The position numbers were made by a program, and so were the translations under genes. DNA of 64,000 nucleotides from Terrimonas sp. (GTDB lineage: Bacteria; Bacteroidota; Bacteroidia; Chitinophagales; Chitinophagaceae): NCBI GenBank assembly GCA_016125075.1, contig WGMO01000017.1:62001-126000 (forward strand), read 5' to 3'. Every line of letters begins with the position of its first letter. Positions within the stretch are counted from its first letter, which is position 1. This document shows positions 17,393-26,380 of the stretch, one piece after another. Under the pieces are notes generated by a model. It made no database searches. It saw nothing but the letters and a program-made list of their open reading frames with translations, and was not told where the DNA came from.

Positions 17393-17650
17393 TTATTTAA
17401 CTTTTTCAACAACCTCCACCATTCTCCAGCGTTTTGTTTTGCTGAGCGGGCGGGTTTCCATGATTTTGACCAAATCACCGATGCTGCATTCATTTTTCTC
17501 ATCATGTGCATGGAACTTGGTCGTTTTTTTCACGAACTTACCATAGATGGGGTGCTTTACTTTTCTTTCAACCGCAACGGTAACAGTTTTCGCCATCTTG
17601 TTGCTGGTCACCACCCCGATTCTTGTTTTGCGCAAATTTCTTTCGGTCAT
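17393..17650 (-). CDS. rpsQ: 30S ribosomal protein S17
   Basis: S17 is an early-assembly OB-fold protein of the 30S body. The 85-residue protein has [27 protein letters not shown] in parts and ends [19 protein letters not shown], the family signature, plus a short tail. Length equals the E. coli 84 within one residue. It is 39 nt after rpmC. Confidence 0.96.
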   Translation of the reverse strand: MTERNLRKTRIGVVTSNKMAKTVTVAVERKVKHPIYGKFVKKTTKFHAHDEKNECSIGDLVKIMETRPLSKTKRWRMVEVVEKVK

Positions 17651-17689
17651 TTCTTTGTTTTTTATCCACTGCCAGGCAGTGTATTGTTA

Positions 17690-17899
17690 TTATACGCTTA
17701 ACTCCTTGTTTCTTAATTCGGTTTTCAAACGGGCAATATCCCTGCGCAGGTTGCGGATGCTCACCGGGTTCTCCAGGGGAGAAATTGCATGCGCAAACTC
17801 CAGTTTCTTGAGCCGGAGCTCATCTTCCTGTATACGGGCTTTCAGGTCTTCCTGATTCATTTCCCTTATGCTTTTTAAAAAATCTGCATTATTCGCCAT
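17690..17899 (-). CDS. rpmC: 50S ribosomal protein L29
   Basis: L29 is a small helical protein near the exit tunnel, next to L23, where the signal recognition particle and trigger factor bind. The 69-residue protein is two long helices, with REMNQEDLKARIQEDELRL and SIRNLRRDIARLKTELR. Length is near the E. coli 63. It starts 20 nt after rplP. Confidence 0.95.
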   Translation of the reverse strand: MANNADFLKSIREMNQEDLKARIQEDELRLKKLEFAHAISPLENPVSIRNLRRDIARLKTELRNKELSV

Positions 17900-17919
17900 C
17901 GTTCAACGATTTTATTTTT

Positions 17920-18339
17920 TTACGCAACCAGATCCCTGCGTATCACAAATTTTGTTTTGATCGGCAACTTGCCGGAGGCCAGTTGCAGTGCTTCTTTCGC
18001 CACCTGTTCTGTTACACCGTCTATTTCAAAAAGAATACGTCCCGGCTGAACTACGGCTGCCCAGAATTCCAGGTTACCCTTTCCCTTACCCATCCTCACC
18101 TCTGCAGGCTTACGGGTAATGGGTTTGTCGGGGAATATGCGGATCCAAACATTTCCTTCTCTTTTCATGTGGCGGGTCAAAGCCTGACGGGCCGCTTCAA
18201 TCTGACGGTCGGTGATCCAATGCTCATCCATGGCTTTAAGGCCATAAGAGCCAAAGGCGATCGTTGTTCCCCTTTTCGCATTTCCCTTCATGCGACCCTT
18301 CTGCATCTTCCTGTGTTTCGTTCTTTTCGGTTGTAACAT
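17920..18339 (-). CDS. rplP: 50S ribosomal protein L16
   Basis: L16 organises the peptidyl-transferase region around the A-site tRNA elbow. The 139-residue protein starts [19 protein letters not shown] and contains [20 protein letters not shown] and the C-terminal [16 protein letters not shown], all L16 signatures. Length is near the E. coli 136. It follows rpsC by 46 nt. Confidence 0.97.
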   Translation of the reverse strand: MLQPKRTKHRKMQKGRMKGNAKRGTTIAFGSYGLKAMDEHWITDRQIEAARQALTRHMKREGNVWIRIFPDKPITRKPAEVRMGKGKGNLEFWAAVVQPGRILFEIDGVTEQVAKEALQLASGKLPIKTKFVIRRDLVA

Positions 18340-18385
18340 TGCTTATAATTTCTAGTTACTTGATTCTGATTTCTGTGTTAATTGA

Positions 18386-19165
18386 TTAACCCCTCCTGTC
18401 TCTGCCACCACCTCTTCTTTCTCCGCCCCTTCTGTCATCACGGCGATCACCCCGATGATCATCCCTTCTCTCACGCCTGTCGCCGGCACCTTCATTTTTA
18501 CCGCCTGCCAGGAAATTGGGGTTCAGGTCTCTTTTACCCAGTACTTCTCCTTTACAGATCCATACTTTGATACCAATTTTTCCGTAAACGGTCTGAGCAA
18601 AAACATTTGCATAATCGATATCCATCCGGAACGTATGCAAAGGGGTACGACCCTGCTTCAGTTCTTCGCTACGGGCAATTTCAGCGCCATTCAAACGTCC
18701 GCTCAGTTTCACTTTTATCCCTTCGGCACCCATACGGAGGGCAGAAGCGATCGACATCTTGGTCGCTCTTTTGTAATTGATACGGTTTTCGATCTGGCGG
18801 GCAATCGTATCTGCCACGATCATCGCATCCAGTTCCGGGCGTCGGATCTCAAGGATATTGATCTGTACATCATCTTTGCCGGTGAGCTTTTTCAACTCTT
18901 CCTTGATGCGGTCTACCTCACCACCACCCTTACCGATAATGATACCGGGTTTGGAAGTATGGATAGTAACGATCAGTTTACCCAGCGTACGCTCAATAAC
19001 AATTTTTGAAATACCGCCTTTATTGATACGGGCATTGAGATATTTCCTGATTTTGTTATCCTCGATCAGTCTGATGCTGAAATTCTTCTTATCAGCATAC
19101 CAGTTGGATTCCCAACCACGAATGATCCCTAACCTGTTACCAATCGGATTTGCTTTTTGACCCAT
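18386..19165 (-). CDS. rpsC: 30S ribosomal protein S3 with Arg-rich C-terminal tail
   Basis: S3 lines the mRNA entry tunnel and contributes to helicase activity. The 259-residue protein starts [14 protein letters not shown], has the KH-domain GIIIGKGGG motif (75-82) and the C-domain ending [18 protein letters not shown]. Beyond residue 221 comes a tail of about 39 residues with 14 Arg in the last 30, alternating with Asp and Gly (RGG/RDR-type). E. coli S3 has 233 residues and lacks it. Such a tail could contact mRNA; its role is unknown. Confidence 0.96.
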   Translation of the reverse strand: MGQKANPIGNRLGIIRGWESNWYADKKNFSIRLIEDNKIRKYLNARINKGGISKIVIERTLGKLIVTIHTSKPGIIIGKGGGEVDRIKEELKKLTGKDDVQINILEIRRPELDAMIVADTIARQIENRINYKRATKMSIASALRMGAEGIKVKLSGRLNGAEIARSEELKQGRTPLHTFRMDIDYANVFAQTVYGKIGIKVWICKGEVLGKRDLNPNFLAGGKNEGAGDRRERRDDHRGDRRDDRRGGERRGGGRDRRG

Positions 19166-19186
19166 GTTTATTGGTTATGCGTTTAA

Positions 19187-19666
19187 TTATTTTTTTGTTG
19201 TTGCTTTCTTTGTTGCTTTTTTGGTAGCTGCCTTTTTAGGTGCCGCTTTCCTGGGCTTTTTCTCCGCTGCTACAGGCGTTTCCGCTACAGCTGCTTCTTC
19301 TGTTGCTTTCGCGGCCTTCACCGTCTTGGCTCCTTTCACGTCCACCACCACGGTTACGTGGTTGCTTCTCTTTCTTACCCGGTAGCCGCGTCCCTGTGGT
19401 GCGGGCCTTAAACGCTTGATGGTCCTGGCACCGTCTACCATAATGGTCTTGACCACTAACTGGCTTTCATCTTCCCCTTCATTTTTCTGTTTCCAGTTGT
19501 TGATGGCGCTTAATACCAGTTTCCGCATCGGCACCGCCGGGTGCTTGGCGCTGTGTTCCAGGGTCGCCAATGCTTTTTCCACCTGCATACCACGGATCAG
19601 GTCGGCCAGTAAACGCATCTTGCGGGGCGATGTAGGGTAATTTCTGAGTTTAGCTAATGCTTCCAT
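19187..19666 (-). CDS. rplV: 50S ribosomal protein L22 with Ala/Lys-rich tail
   Basis: L22 reaches into the nascent-peptide exit tunnel. The core (1-110) shows [14 protein letters not shown], the tunnel hairpin region with [26 protein letters not shown] and normal helices. Residues 111-159 are an added tail, first Ala/Glu/Val-rich, then repeated KKA and TKK units like a eukaryotic H1 tail. E. coli L22 is 110 residues. The tail would start at the outer face of the subunit. Adjacent to rpsS (18 nt). Confidence 0.96.
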   Translation of the reverse strand: MEALAKLRNYPTSPRKMRLLADLIRGMQVEKALATLEHSAKHPAVPMRKLVLSAINNWKQKNEGEDESQLVVKTIMVDGARTIKRLRPAPQGRGYRVRKRSNHVTVVVDVKGAKTVKAAKATEEAAVAETPVAAEKKPRKAAPKKAATKKATKKATTKK

Positions 19667-19684
19667 TTTTATTTCTTAATTCAA

Positions 19685-19957
19685 TTAAGCAATTTTCTTA
19701 CTTGAGTGTCCTTTGAACTGACGGGTCGGTGCAAATTCACCTAATTTATGACCCACCATGAATTCCGTTACATAAACAGGGATAAACTTGTTACCGTTAT
19801 GAACCGCAAATGTGTGCCCGACAAAATCAGGTGTGATCGTAGAGCGGCGGCTCCAGGTTTTGATAACTCCCTTTTTTGTCTTACCCTCAGCCATGGCCAG
19901 CACCTTTTTTTCAAGGTGAGATGCGACATAAGGACCTTTTTTAATTGAACGAGCCAT
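19685..19957 (-). CDS. rpsS: 30S ribosomal protein S19
   Basis: S19 is in the 30S head, near the A-site finger. The 90-residue protein has [35 protein letters not shown] in parts and the signature [17 protein letters not shown]. Length is near the E. coli 92. It starts 28 nt after the rplB stop. Confidence 0.97.
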   Translation of the reverse strand: MARSIKKGPYVASHLEKKVLAMAEGKTKKGVIKTWSRRSTITPDFVGHTFAVHNGNKFIPVYVTEFMVGHKLGEFAPTRQFKGHSSKKIA

Positions 19958-19985
19958 TTATAATTTCAATTTTTGAATGATAAAT

Positions 19986-20825
19986 TTATTTAGCCAGCTT
20001 CTTACCGTCTTTCCGCTGAAGGATCAGTTTATCACTACCCTTATGCTTGGTACGGGTCTTTTCACCTTTTGCATATTTACCGGTACGGCTTCTCGGATGA
20101 CCACCGGAAGACCTTCCCTCACCACCACCCATCGGGTGATCGACAGGGTTCATAGCAACACCTCTGTTACGGGGCCTGATGCCCTTCCAGCGGTTACGGC
20201 CAGCCTTACCCATGCTCTGCAGGTTATGGTCGCTGTTACCCACAACACCTACTGTAGCATAACAATTGATCAGCACCTTCCTTAATTCCCCGCTCGGCAT
20301 TTTCAGCACCGCATATTTATCTTCTTTATTGGTCAGCTGTGCAGAAGAACCCGCACTTCTGGCAATTTTTCCACCCTGGCCCGGCTGCATTTCAATATTA
20401 TGCACCATGGTACCGAGGGGCATATTCTTTAACTGCAGGGCATTGCCTATCTCCGGCGCTACGTTATCACCGCTGATGATCTTCATACCCACTTCCAAAC
20501 CCTGGGGGGCGATGATATATTTCTTTTCACCATCCTTGTATTCCACAAGGGCAATAAAACAGGTACGGTTGGGATCATATTCGATCGTTTTTACTTCTGC
20601 CTCAACCGCTTTCTTATTTCTTTTAAAATCAATAATTCTGTATTTCTTCTTGTGACCACCGCCAATATAACGCATGGTCAGGTGACCTGATGAATTACGT
20701 CCCCCTGTCCTTTTCTTTGTTTCCAACAAAGATTTTTCAGGTTTATTGGTCGTAACCTCTGCGTAGGCATTCCCGATTCTCCAACGGGTTCCTGCAGTTA
20801 CCGGTTTGTATTTCTTTAGTGCCAT
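19986..20825 (-). CDS. rplB: 50S ribosomal protein L2
   Basis: L2 is needed for subunit joining and peptidyl transfer. The 279-residue protein contains the N-terminal OB part ([20 protein letters not shown]), the SH3-like part and the signature [18 protein letters not shown] with the conserved His near the peptidyl-transferase centre. Length is near the E. coli 273. It follows rplW by 52 nt. Confidence 0.97.
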   Translation of the reverse strand: MALKKYKPVTAGTRWRIGNAYAEVTTNKPEKSLLETKKRTGGRNSSGHLTMRYIGGGHKKKYRIIDFKRNKKAVEAEVKTIEYDPNRTCFIALVEYKDGEKKYIIAPQGLEVGMKIISGDNVAPEIGNALQLKNMPLGTMVHNIEMQPGQGGKIARSAGSSAQLTNKEDKYAVLKMPSGELRKVLINCYATVGVVGNSDHNLQSMGKAGRNRWKGIRPRNRGVAMNPVDHPMGGGEGRSSGGHPRSRTGKYAKGEKTRTKHKGSDKLILQRKDGKKLAK

Positions 20826-20877
20826 TTCGTTTTCAGTTTTGCGAACTTATCAGCCTCGCTGCTATAGTGAGTAAATA

Positions 20878-21177
20878 TTATATACTGGAATATAAATCAA
20901 TTTCTTCTCCCTCCGCAACTGTTACCAGCGCTTTCTTATAAGGAGGTTTTTTACCGGCTACATATCCTGCTTTTGTATAGCGGAACTTGCTTTTTGCAGG
21001 AACAACCAGTGTGTTCACATCTACAACAGTAACCCCGTAAAAGCTTTCGATAGCCTTCTTGATTTCAAGCTTATTCGCAGCTTTTGCCACCTTAAATGCA
21101 TAACGACGCAGTTTTTCCTGCTGGCTGTTTGCCTTCTCGGTCAAAATGGGTTTTATCAATACTTCAGAAAGTTTCAT
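20878..21177 (-). CDS. rplW: 50S ribosomal protein L23
   Basis: L23 lies at the tunnel exit and docks trigger factor and the signal recognition particle. The 99-residue protein begins MKLSEVLIKPILTEKAN and contains the AANKLEIKKAIESFYGVTVV signature. Length equals E. coli (100). It follows rplD by 25 nt in the usual order. Confidence 0.96.
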   Translation of the reverse strand: MKLSEVLIKPILTEKANSQQEKLRRYAFKVAKAANKLEIKKAIESFYGVTVVDVNTLVVPAKSKFRYTKAGYVAGKKPPYKKALVTVAEGEEIDLYSSI

Positions 21178-21202
21178 TTCTATCGGTTTAGAAAGTTTTT
21201 AA

Positions 21203-21841
21203 TTATGCTTCCACTTCGGCTTCCAGTTCTGCAAACATTTTAGCAGCACTTTCAGTAAACACCAGCACATCGGAATTTACCAGGTCATACGTATTCAGTT
21301 CCCTGTTCAGTAAACCCAGAACAGAGGGAACGTTCTGAAGACTTAAGTAAACATTATCATTATAATCCGGCATCACGAACAATGACTTTTTATCAGCCAC
21401 TTTCAGGTTATCAAGGATCCCGACAAATGTTTTGGTTTTGGGGGCATCCATTTTGATATCTTCCACCACCACAATCGCATTTTCTTTTGCCTTCGCCGAC
21501 AGGGCCGATACCCTGGCCAATGCCTGTACTTTACGATTCAGCTTGATATCGTAAGCATGGGGCTTGGGCCCGAATATAGAACCACCTCCCTTGTATAAAG
21601 GGTTCCGGATATTTCCTTTACGGCTTCCACCGGTTCCTTTCTGGCGGTGCAGTTTACGGCTGGCTCCCTTCACTTCCGCACGGGTTTTCACTTTATGGGT
21701 GCCCTGGCGCTGTGCAGCGAGATACTGCTTGACAGCCAGGTACACAACGTGTGTGTTGGGTTCAATGCCGAAAATAGCTTCGGGCAACTCAACAGTCCTG
21801 CCTGTTTTCTTTCCTTGTATATTTAAAACGTCGACTTGCAT
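21203..21841 (-). CDS. rplD: 50S ribosomal protein L4
   Basis: L4 lines the exit tunnel and in E. coli represses the S10 operon. The 212-residue protein shows the extended loop (EVKGASRKLHRQKGTGGSRKG, GGGSIFGPKPHAYD) that reaches the tunnel, then the Rossmann-like globular part. A short acidic end (EAEVEA) extends it past the E. coli 201. Its start follows the rplC stop by 2 nt, so the two are probably translated together. Confidence 0.96.
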   Translation of the reverse strand: MQVDVLNIQGKKTGRTVELPEAIFGIEPNTHVVYLAVKQYLAAQRQGTHKVKTRAEVKGASRKLHRQKGTGGSRKGNIRNPLYKGGGSIFGPKPHAYDIKLNRKVQALARVSALSAKAKENAIVVVEDIKMDAPKTKTFVGILDNLKVADKKSLFVMPDYNDNVYLSLQNVPSVLGLLNRELNTYDLVNSDVLVFTESAAKMFAELEAEVEA

Positions 21842-21843
21842 AA

Positions 21844-22461
21844 TTATTTCTGGATTAAAACGATTGAACCATTGTGGCCAGGAACTGAACCACTTACCAA
21901 TATGTAATTTTTGTCAGCAAAAATCTTAACCACTTTCAGGCCTTTCATCTTCACCCTGTCGCCACCCATACGGCCGGCCATACGCATACCCTTAAATACA
22001 CGGCTAGGATATGATGATCCACCGATTGAACCGGGAGCACGCTGACGGTCGTGCTGACCGTGTGATTGCTCACCCACACCGGAAAATCCATGACGCTTTA
22101 CAACACCCTGGAATCCCTTGCCTTTTGAAGTACCCACAACTTCTACCGTATCGCCTTCAGCGAAAATGTCAACCGTAACGGTATCACCAATATTTTTTTC
22201 GAGGGAAGTATCCCGAAATTCCTTTACGAATTTCTTTGCGCCGGTCTGGGCTTTGGAGAAGTGATTTTTTTCAGACTTGAGGGTGTGTTTTTCTTTCTTA
22301 TCGCCAAAAGAAAGCTGGAGGGCACTGTAACCATCAACATCTTTGGTTCTCACCTGCGTAACTACACAGGGGCCAGCCTCAATGATCGTACAGGCTGTCT
22401 GTTTGCCACCAGGATCGAAGATGCTTGTCATCCCAATTTTTCTACCGATTATTCCTTTCAT
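21844..22461 (-). CDS. rplC: 50S ribosomal protein L3
   Basis: L3 starts 50S assembly and reaches towards the peptidyl-transferase centre. Starting at the ATG at 22461 it has 205 residues and begins [15 protein letters not shown], the normal L3 N-terminus. The frame is open for 44 more codons upstream, but that extension (MFVTGTSSS onward) is not L3-like and is best read as untranslated leader. The signature [11 protein letters not shown] and the loop [13 protein letters not shown] are visible. Confidence 0.96.
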   Translation of the reverse strand: MKGIIGRKIGMTSIFDPGGKQTACTIIEAGPCVVTQVRTKDVDGYSALQLSFGDKKEKHTLKSEKNHFSKAQTGAKKFVKEFRDTSLEKNIGDTVTVDIFAEGDTVEVVGTSKGKGFQGVVKRHGFSGVGEQSHGQHDRQRAPGSIGGSSYPSRVFKGMRMAGRMGGDRVKMKGLKVVKIFADKNYILVSGSVPGHNGSIVLIQK

Positions 22462-22719
22462 TTTCTTACGGTTTTTCCCCGCAAGGTTATACAAGACATC
22501 CGCCATGGGCGAATTCAATCCTGGTTTATCGCCGACCTTTTCCATTGTTTTCCCTGCAGGCTGCAGCGAAGAGGAAGTACCGGTGACAAACAAACCTCGA
22601 AGGGCTTGTTTATATTTTGTGATCTACCAGAGCTCTTTTCTCCGACAAAATGCCGGATTGAGAGATGGCAAAAAATTAATGTATAATAATAAGAACTACT
22701 TAATAAAACTATAACGCAC
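22462..22719 (-). promoter_or_regulatory. rpsJ-rplC spacer, candidate ribosomal-protein leader
   Basis: This 258-nt gap is by far the longest inside the S10-spc cluster. On the minus strand it can form a 9-bp hairpin (AAACAAGCC/GGTTTGTTT, loop CTTCGA, positions 22588-22611) and a CTGCAG-CCTGCAG repeat nearer rplC. No TAnnTTTG box was noticed in it. An autogenous site for L4, L3 or S10 is a reasonable guess; no known RNA family is recognised. Confidence 0.4.
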
Positions 22720-23025
22720 TTATGCCTTGATCTCCACTTCCACACCACTTGGCAAATCCAGTTTGCTCAACGCATCAACGGTACGGGAAGAAGACGTGTA
22801 TATATCCAGCAAACGCTTATGCGTAGCCAGCTGGAACTGTTCACGACTTTTCTTGTTGACGTGGGGTGAACGCAACACAGTAAAAATCTTTTTACGGGTG
22901 GGAAGGGGAATAGGCCCCGTCACCACAGCACCTGTGCTGCGAACAGTTTTGACGATCTTTTCGGCAGATTTATCTACCAGGTTATGATCGTAAGACTGTA
23001 ATTTGATTCTAATTCTCTGAGACAT
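22720..23025 (-). CDS. rpsJ: 30S ribosomal protein S10
   Basis: S10 lies in the 30S head and, as NusE, also takes part in antitermination. From the ATG at 23025 the protein has 101 residues and begins [20 protein letters not shown]; the signature [29 protein letters not shown] is present in parts. The 11-codon upstream extension in the longest frame is not S10-like. It is the first gene of the cluster here; tuf, fusA, rpsG and rpsL, often found upstream, are absent, and a beta-helix protein gene precedes it. Confidence 0.97.
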   Translation of the reverse strand: MSQRIRIKLQSYDHNLVDKSAEKIVKTVRSTGAVVTGPIPLPTRKKIFTVLRSPHVNKKSREQFQLATHKRLLDIYTSSSRTVDALSKLDLPSGVEVEIKA

Positions 23026-23055
23026 ACGTGAAAACCCGATTTTCTTACGGGAGTG

Positions 23056-23087
23056 CAAAGGTAGGGGGTTAGGTTTAAACAGACAAA
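23056..23087 (-). promoter_or_regulatory. promoter of the S10-spc operon
   Basis: On the minus strand a TTTG box (23084-23087) and TACCTTTG (23056-23063) are separated by 20 nt, matching the known Bacteroidota promoter form TTTG-N19..21-TAnnTTTG. The start would be near 23049, about 24 nt before the rpsJ ATG. It is the only promoter in the window where I see both boxes. Confidence 0.7.
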
Positions 23088-23186
23088 GATTTGAGAAATA
23101 TTTTTCGCAGCTGTTTTTCCTGAAATCTCTTTCCCAAAAACCGGCAGGCAGGGAAGCAGTCCGACGATCCCTCCAACCCCGGATTT

Positions 23187-25373
23187 TTATTGCTGCTTGT
23201 TGATTTTCAGGCTTAAAACCGCAAATCCTCCCAATTCCACATGCTCCACCCTGAAAAAATGATTCCCCTTTGCCAGGTGGATAACCAGCTTTTTCTGCGG
23301 CGATTCGTCAAAGCCATATAAGGATGGGTTCCATTCATTGATGATCAGCTTCCCGTCAACAAAAACCCGGACGGCATCATCCCAGGTAACTGCCAATTCA
23401 TAATTCCCTTCTTCCGTTTCTGCCGCCCCTTCTCCTACCGTAATAAATTGCTCATACTGTTTACCGGCCTTTATGCCTCCCCACCAGGCATAATCGAGTT
23501 GCCGGGTCTTTTCTGTTTTAATGGGCCGGATCCTTGCATTTGCAGGGAATAAACTTTGTTCTTTCAAAGGGTTATGAAAAAGGGAATCAAAACTGTACCA
23601 GTTCACGGTAAAATCGATCGGCAAAAAGAAATGCTGATAAGAAAAGGGGTAAGGGCTTCCGTTTTTAATTTCATGGCCAAAGGGGTCTGTGAAAGTTTCC
23701 CCGGTAAATTCAAGTTCCAGCGCCAGGTCTGTAACGGAGGATTGGATCTTCCTGGCTGTGATACTGTCCGGAAAGCCGCCTTCCAGTTTTGATAATCCCT
23801 CCAATCCCCTGAAACTCCTGACTTTCCAGTTCCCATTCGGACCTACGATCTTAAAGTTTAGCAGTCCGGAGGTATCAGTGGGACGGGTATTCCAGCAAAT
23901 GGGATACCGGAAGTCGTATGGCCCCCAGGCCGTCATCATGATATTTTTTCTGCCGGCCAGCCAACCCGAACCTTTAAAGGGATCATTGGGCTCCCGGATG
24001 TCGGGGATCTCTTCTTTAGTGTCTTCCGATAATGCTGCATTCAATTGGGCATCAAAGGCTGTATCCAGGTTCTTTACCGCACTGTCTAATTTGAATAATT
24101 GTTCATACTCTCCATAGCTATTGCCAAAAATATTCAGGTTTTCCGTTTGGGCTATATCGAAAACAGTGGGCTTCTTAAAAAAACTATTCAGGGCGATGAC
24201 ATAGTCCCGGCTACGTGTATCCCGGTATTTTGGATATCCCCAGCTGCCCGGTTGCAGAGCATTGGCCCAGAGCTTGATGGCCTCACCCCCCTGGTCAAAT
24301 ATATTATAGGTGATGGTGTTTTGCTGGCCGTGCTCGATCGCGATATCAGTTTTATTGTTCCGGAACTTATTGGCGGAAATCGTGGTTGCATAGCTATAGC
24401 CGCCCCAAAATCCATAATCACATTCATAGACCCGGTTATTGATAATTCTATTACGGCTGAAAGTAGCCTCAATCCCATTGGTTGGGGCATAGGAAAAATC
24501 ATTCCCGTTCAACAGGTTATCATTACACCCCCCTTTTCCATCATCCATGGTTGACTGACCTGCCCACAGGAAAAATCCGTCGCCGCCATGGGTGGCAGAA
24601 TTCTTATAGAAATGATTTTGCTGGCTCTGTTCATATACCAGGATCCCCGCACTATCCTGACCACGACTATAAACCCCGTGGCTATAACCTCTTACATTGA
24701 AATCGACCTTATTATAAGCAATGGTATTCAATTGGCTTCTGTAAAGGCCGATACCAATCCCGGAGTTAAAGGAAAAATCATTGTTATAGATGATCCCGTT
24801 ACGACAACCTGACATCATCAGGGCGTTTTGACCTCCCGTAACCCTGCAATTGGTAATGACCGGGGTGAGGCAATTTTTCAAATATAAGGCAGCTCCATAG
24901 CGCAGCCATTCATCCTGCTCGTTATGGTGATAGCTCATCCAATCAGACATATCTTCTTTTTCCTGCGTACTGTTGAGGTGCTGGCGGTAATTATAACTGA
25001 AATCACAATGGTCAACCCGGAGTTGTTCGATATCCCTTGCCAGGAAAGCGACCTTAAAGCCTTTGACCGTAAGATTCTTTATCGTGATATTCTTTCCGCC
25101 TTTCACCAATATGGCCAATCCTAAAAATGCATCCGGCATTTTGTTTTTGCTATCCCCTACTATCACGGCTCCATTAAAATCAACTGTAATATTATCACCG
25201 GTAATAATGATGGCCGGTTGGTCCAAAGACCCCGAACCGGTAAGGGTATAGGTACCGGGCCTGATTTTTACGGAACGGTTAATGGTTTTGCCAAAAAAAA
25301 GTTTTTTCTTCTGGCCCAGCATATGGATGGAGAGAAAAAATAAAATAAAAAAGGGGATAATTTTTTTTACCAT
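23187..25373 (-). CDS. secreted right-handed beta-helix protein with PA14-like C-terminal domain
   Basis: From the ATG at 25373 the protein has 728 residues. A signal peptide ([21 protein letters not shown]) is followed by parallel beta-helix coils (about 40-420), with repeated NxI/NxF units such as [19 protein letters not shown] and [18 protein letters not shown] of the NosD/pectate-lyase-like type. The C-terminal 80 residues (about 648-728) resemble a PA14 or carbohydrate-binding domain ([26 protein letters not shown]). It probably binds or cleaves a polysaccharide outside the cell; no catalytic residues can be assigned. The longer frame to 25550 lacks a signal peptide at its start and overlaps the divergent gene. 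Confidence 0.8.
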   Translation of the reverse strand: MVKKIIPFFILFFLSIHMLGQKKKLFFGKTINRSVKIRPGTYTLTGSGSLDQPAIIITGDNITVDFNGAVIVGDSKNKMPDAFLGLAILVKGGKNITIKNLTVKGFKVAFLARDIEQLRVDHCDFSYNYRQHLNSTQEKEDMSDWMSYHHNEQDEWLRYGAALYLKNCLTPVITNCRVTGGQNALMMSGCRNGIIYNNDFSFNSGIGIGLYRSQLNTIAYNKVDFNVRGYSHGVYSRGQDSAGILVYEQSQQNHFYKNSATHGGDGFFLWAGQSTMDDGKGGCNDNLLNGNDFSYAPTNGIEATFSRNRIINNRVYECDYGFWGGYSYATTISANKFRNNKTDIAIEHGQQNTITYNIFDQGGEAIKLWANALQPGSWGYPKYRDTRSRDYVIALNSFFKKPTVFDIAQTENLNIFGNSYGEYEQLFKLDSAVKNLDTAFDAQLNAALSEDTKEEIPDIREPNDPFKGSGWLAGRKNIMMTAWGPYDFRYPICWNTRPTDTSGLLNFKIVGPNGNWKVRSFRGLEGLSKLEGGFPDSITARKIQSSVTDLALELEFTGETFTDPFGHEIKNGSPYPFSYQHFFLPIDFTVNWYSFDSLFHNPLKEQSLFPANARIRPIKTEKTRQLDYAWWGGIKAGKQYEQFITVGEGAAETEEGNYELAVTWDDAVRVFVDGKLIINEWNPSLYGFDESPQKKLVIHLAKGNHFFRVEHVELGGFAVLSLKINKQQ

Positions 25374-25448
25374 TGATTTGCTTTTACTTGCACCCGTTTT
25401 ACAATTCAACCTGCCGTAAGACCGAAGCCTGTTGAATAAAAATACACA

Positions 25449-26339
25449 ATGGCTGAAACAGAAACCAGAAAAGAAGGAAAAATAAAAAAAGCCGGGAAAC
25501 TGCTGTTGAAGATCGGCATTACGGTATTGTGTTTCTGGTATATTTCGCATAAGGTTGATTTCCTGTCAGCAAAAAATGCCTTTTTGAAATCAAACTGGTG
25601 GTTGCTGGCACTGGCAGTTCTCCTCTTAATCATTTCAAAAATATTTTCCGCGTTCCGGCTCAATATTTATTTCAGCAATATTAACCTGCACCTGCCTTCC
25701 CTGCAGAATATCAGGCTGTACTGGCTGGGTATGTTTTATAATCTCTTCCTGCCAGGCGCTATCAGCGGAGACGCTTATAAGGTGATCTTACTGAATAAAA
25801 AGTTCAACGCCCCCTATAAAAAAACTTCGGCGGCGGTCTTACTGGACCGGTTCAGCGGTTTACTGGCACTGGGTCTTATATTATCCGTATACGCTGTGAT
25901 CGTACTGAACAACCCGCTATATGACACCCTACTTGTAACAGGAGCATTGCTGGCAGTGCTGGCTCTTTACCTGATCATCAAATTTTTTTTCAAAGACTTC
26001 CTGAAAGGTTTCTGGCCGACTTTTTTCTGGGGACTGGCCGTTCAACTGACACAGGTGGTTTGTGTGTATTGCATCTTAAAAGCCCTGGATATTCCTCTTG
26101 GCCAGTCCGAATGGATTTTCATTTTCCTGGCAGCTGCCGTGATTTCCGTATTACCGCTTTCACTGGGAGGAGGACTGGGTACCCGGGAATTTGTTTTTGT
26201 GGAAGGCGCTAATTATTTTCACCTCAGCCCCGAAACCGGTGTCGTGATCAGTTTGTTATTTTACCTGATCAGTGTGCTGGCGTCTTCATGGGGTTTATAT
26301 TTTGTTTTTCATGACCCCTTAAAGCCGGACCGTACCTGA
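25449..26339 (+). CDS. lysylphosphatidylglycerol synthase TM-region / flippase-like membrane protein
   Basis: The 296-residue protein has a short basic N-terminus and about eight hydrophobic segments, with the UPF0104/LPG_synthase_TM features RLYWLGMFYNLFLPGAISGDAYK and LPLSLGGGLGTREFVF. The family includes flippase-like proteins of the inner membrane, often next to glycosyltransferases. Here a GT39-type gene follows after 41 nt, which fits a lipid-linked sugar or glycolipid role. The substrate is not known. Confidence 0.82.
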   Translation: MAETETRKEGKIKKAGKLLLKIGITVLCFWYISHKVDFLSAKNAFLKSNWWLLALAVLLLIISKIFSAFRLNIYFSNINLHLPSLQNIRLYWLGMFYNLFLPGAISGDAYKVILLNKKFNAPYKKTSAAVLLDRFSGLLALGLILSVYAVIVLNNPLYDTLLVTGALLAVLALYLIIKFFFKDFLKGFWPTFFWGLAVQLTQVVCVYCILKALDIPLGQSEWIFIFLAAAVISVLPLSLGGGLGTREFVFVEGANYFHLSPETGVVISLLFYLISVLASSWGLYFVFHDPLKPDRT

Positions 26340-26355
26340 TTTTTCCGGTATCGCT

Positions 26356-26363
26356 TAAATTTG
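26356..26363 (+). promoter_or_regulatory. candidate -7 promoter box (TAAATTTG)
   Basis: TAAATTTG fits TAnnTTTG and ends 17 nt before the glycosyltransferase ATG. The -33 box is not clear. It suggests the gene can be transcribed apart from the flippase-like gene. Confidence 0.4.
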
Positions 26364-26380
26364 CTATTCATTTCCGGACA

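Noticed and set aside
22462-22593. 44-codon N-terminal extension of L3
   Set aside because: L3 proteins begin at the [13 protein letters not shown] methionine; the extension has no similarity to ribosomal proteins and lies in the leader.
23026-23058. 11-codon N-terminal extension of S10
   Set aside because: Not part of the S10 family; the mapped promoter boxes place the transcript start too close for it to be needed.
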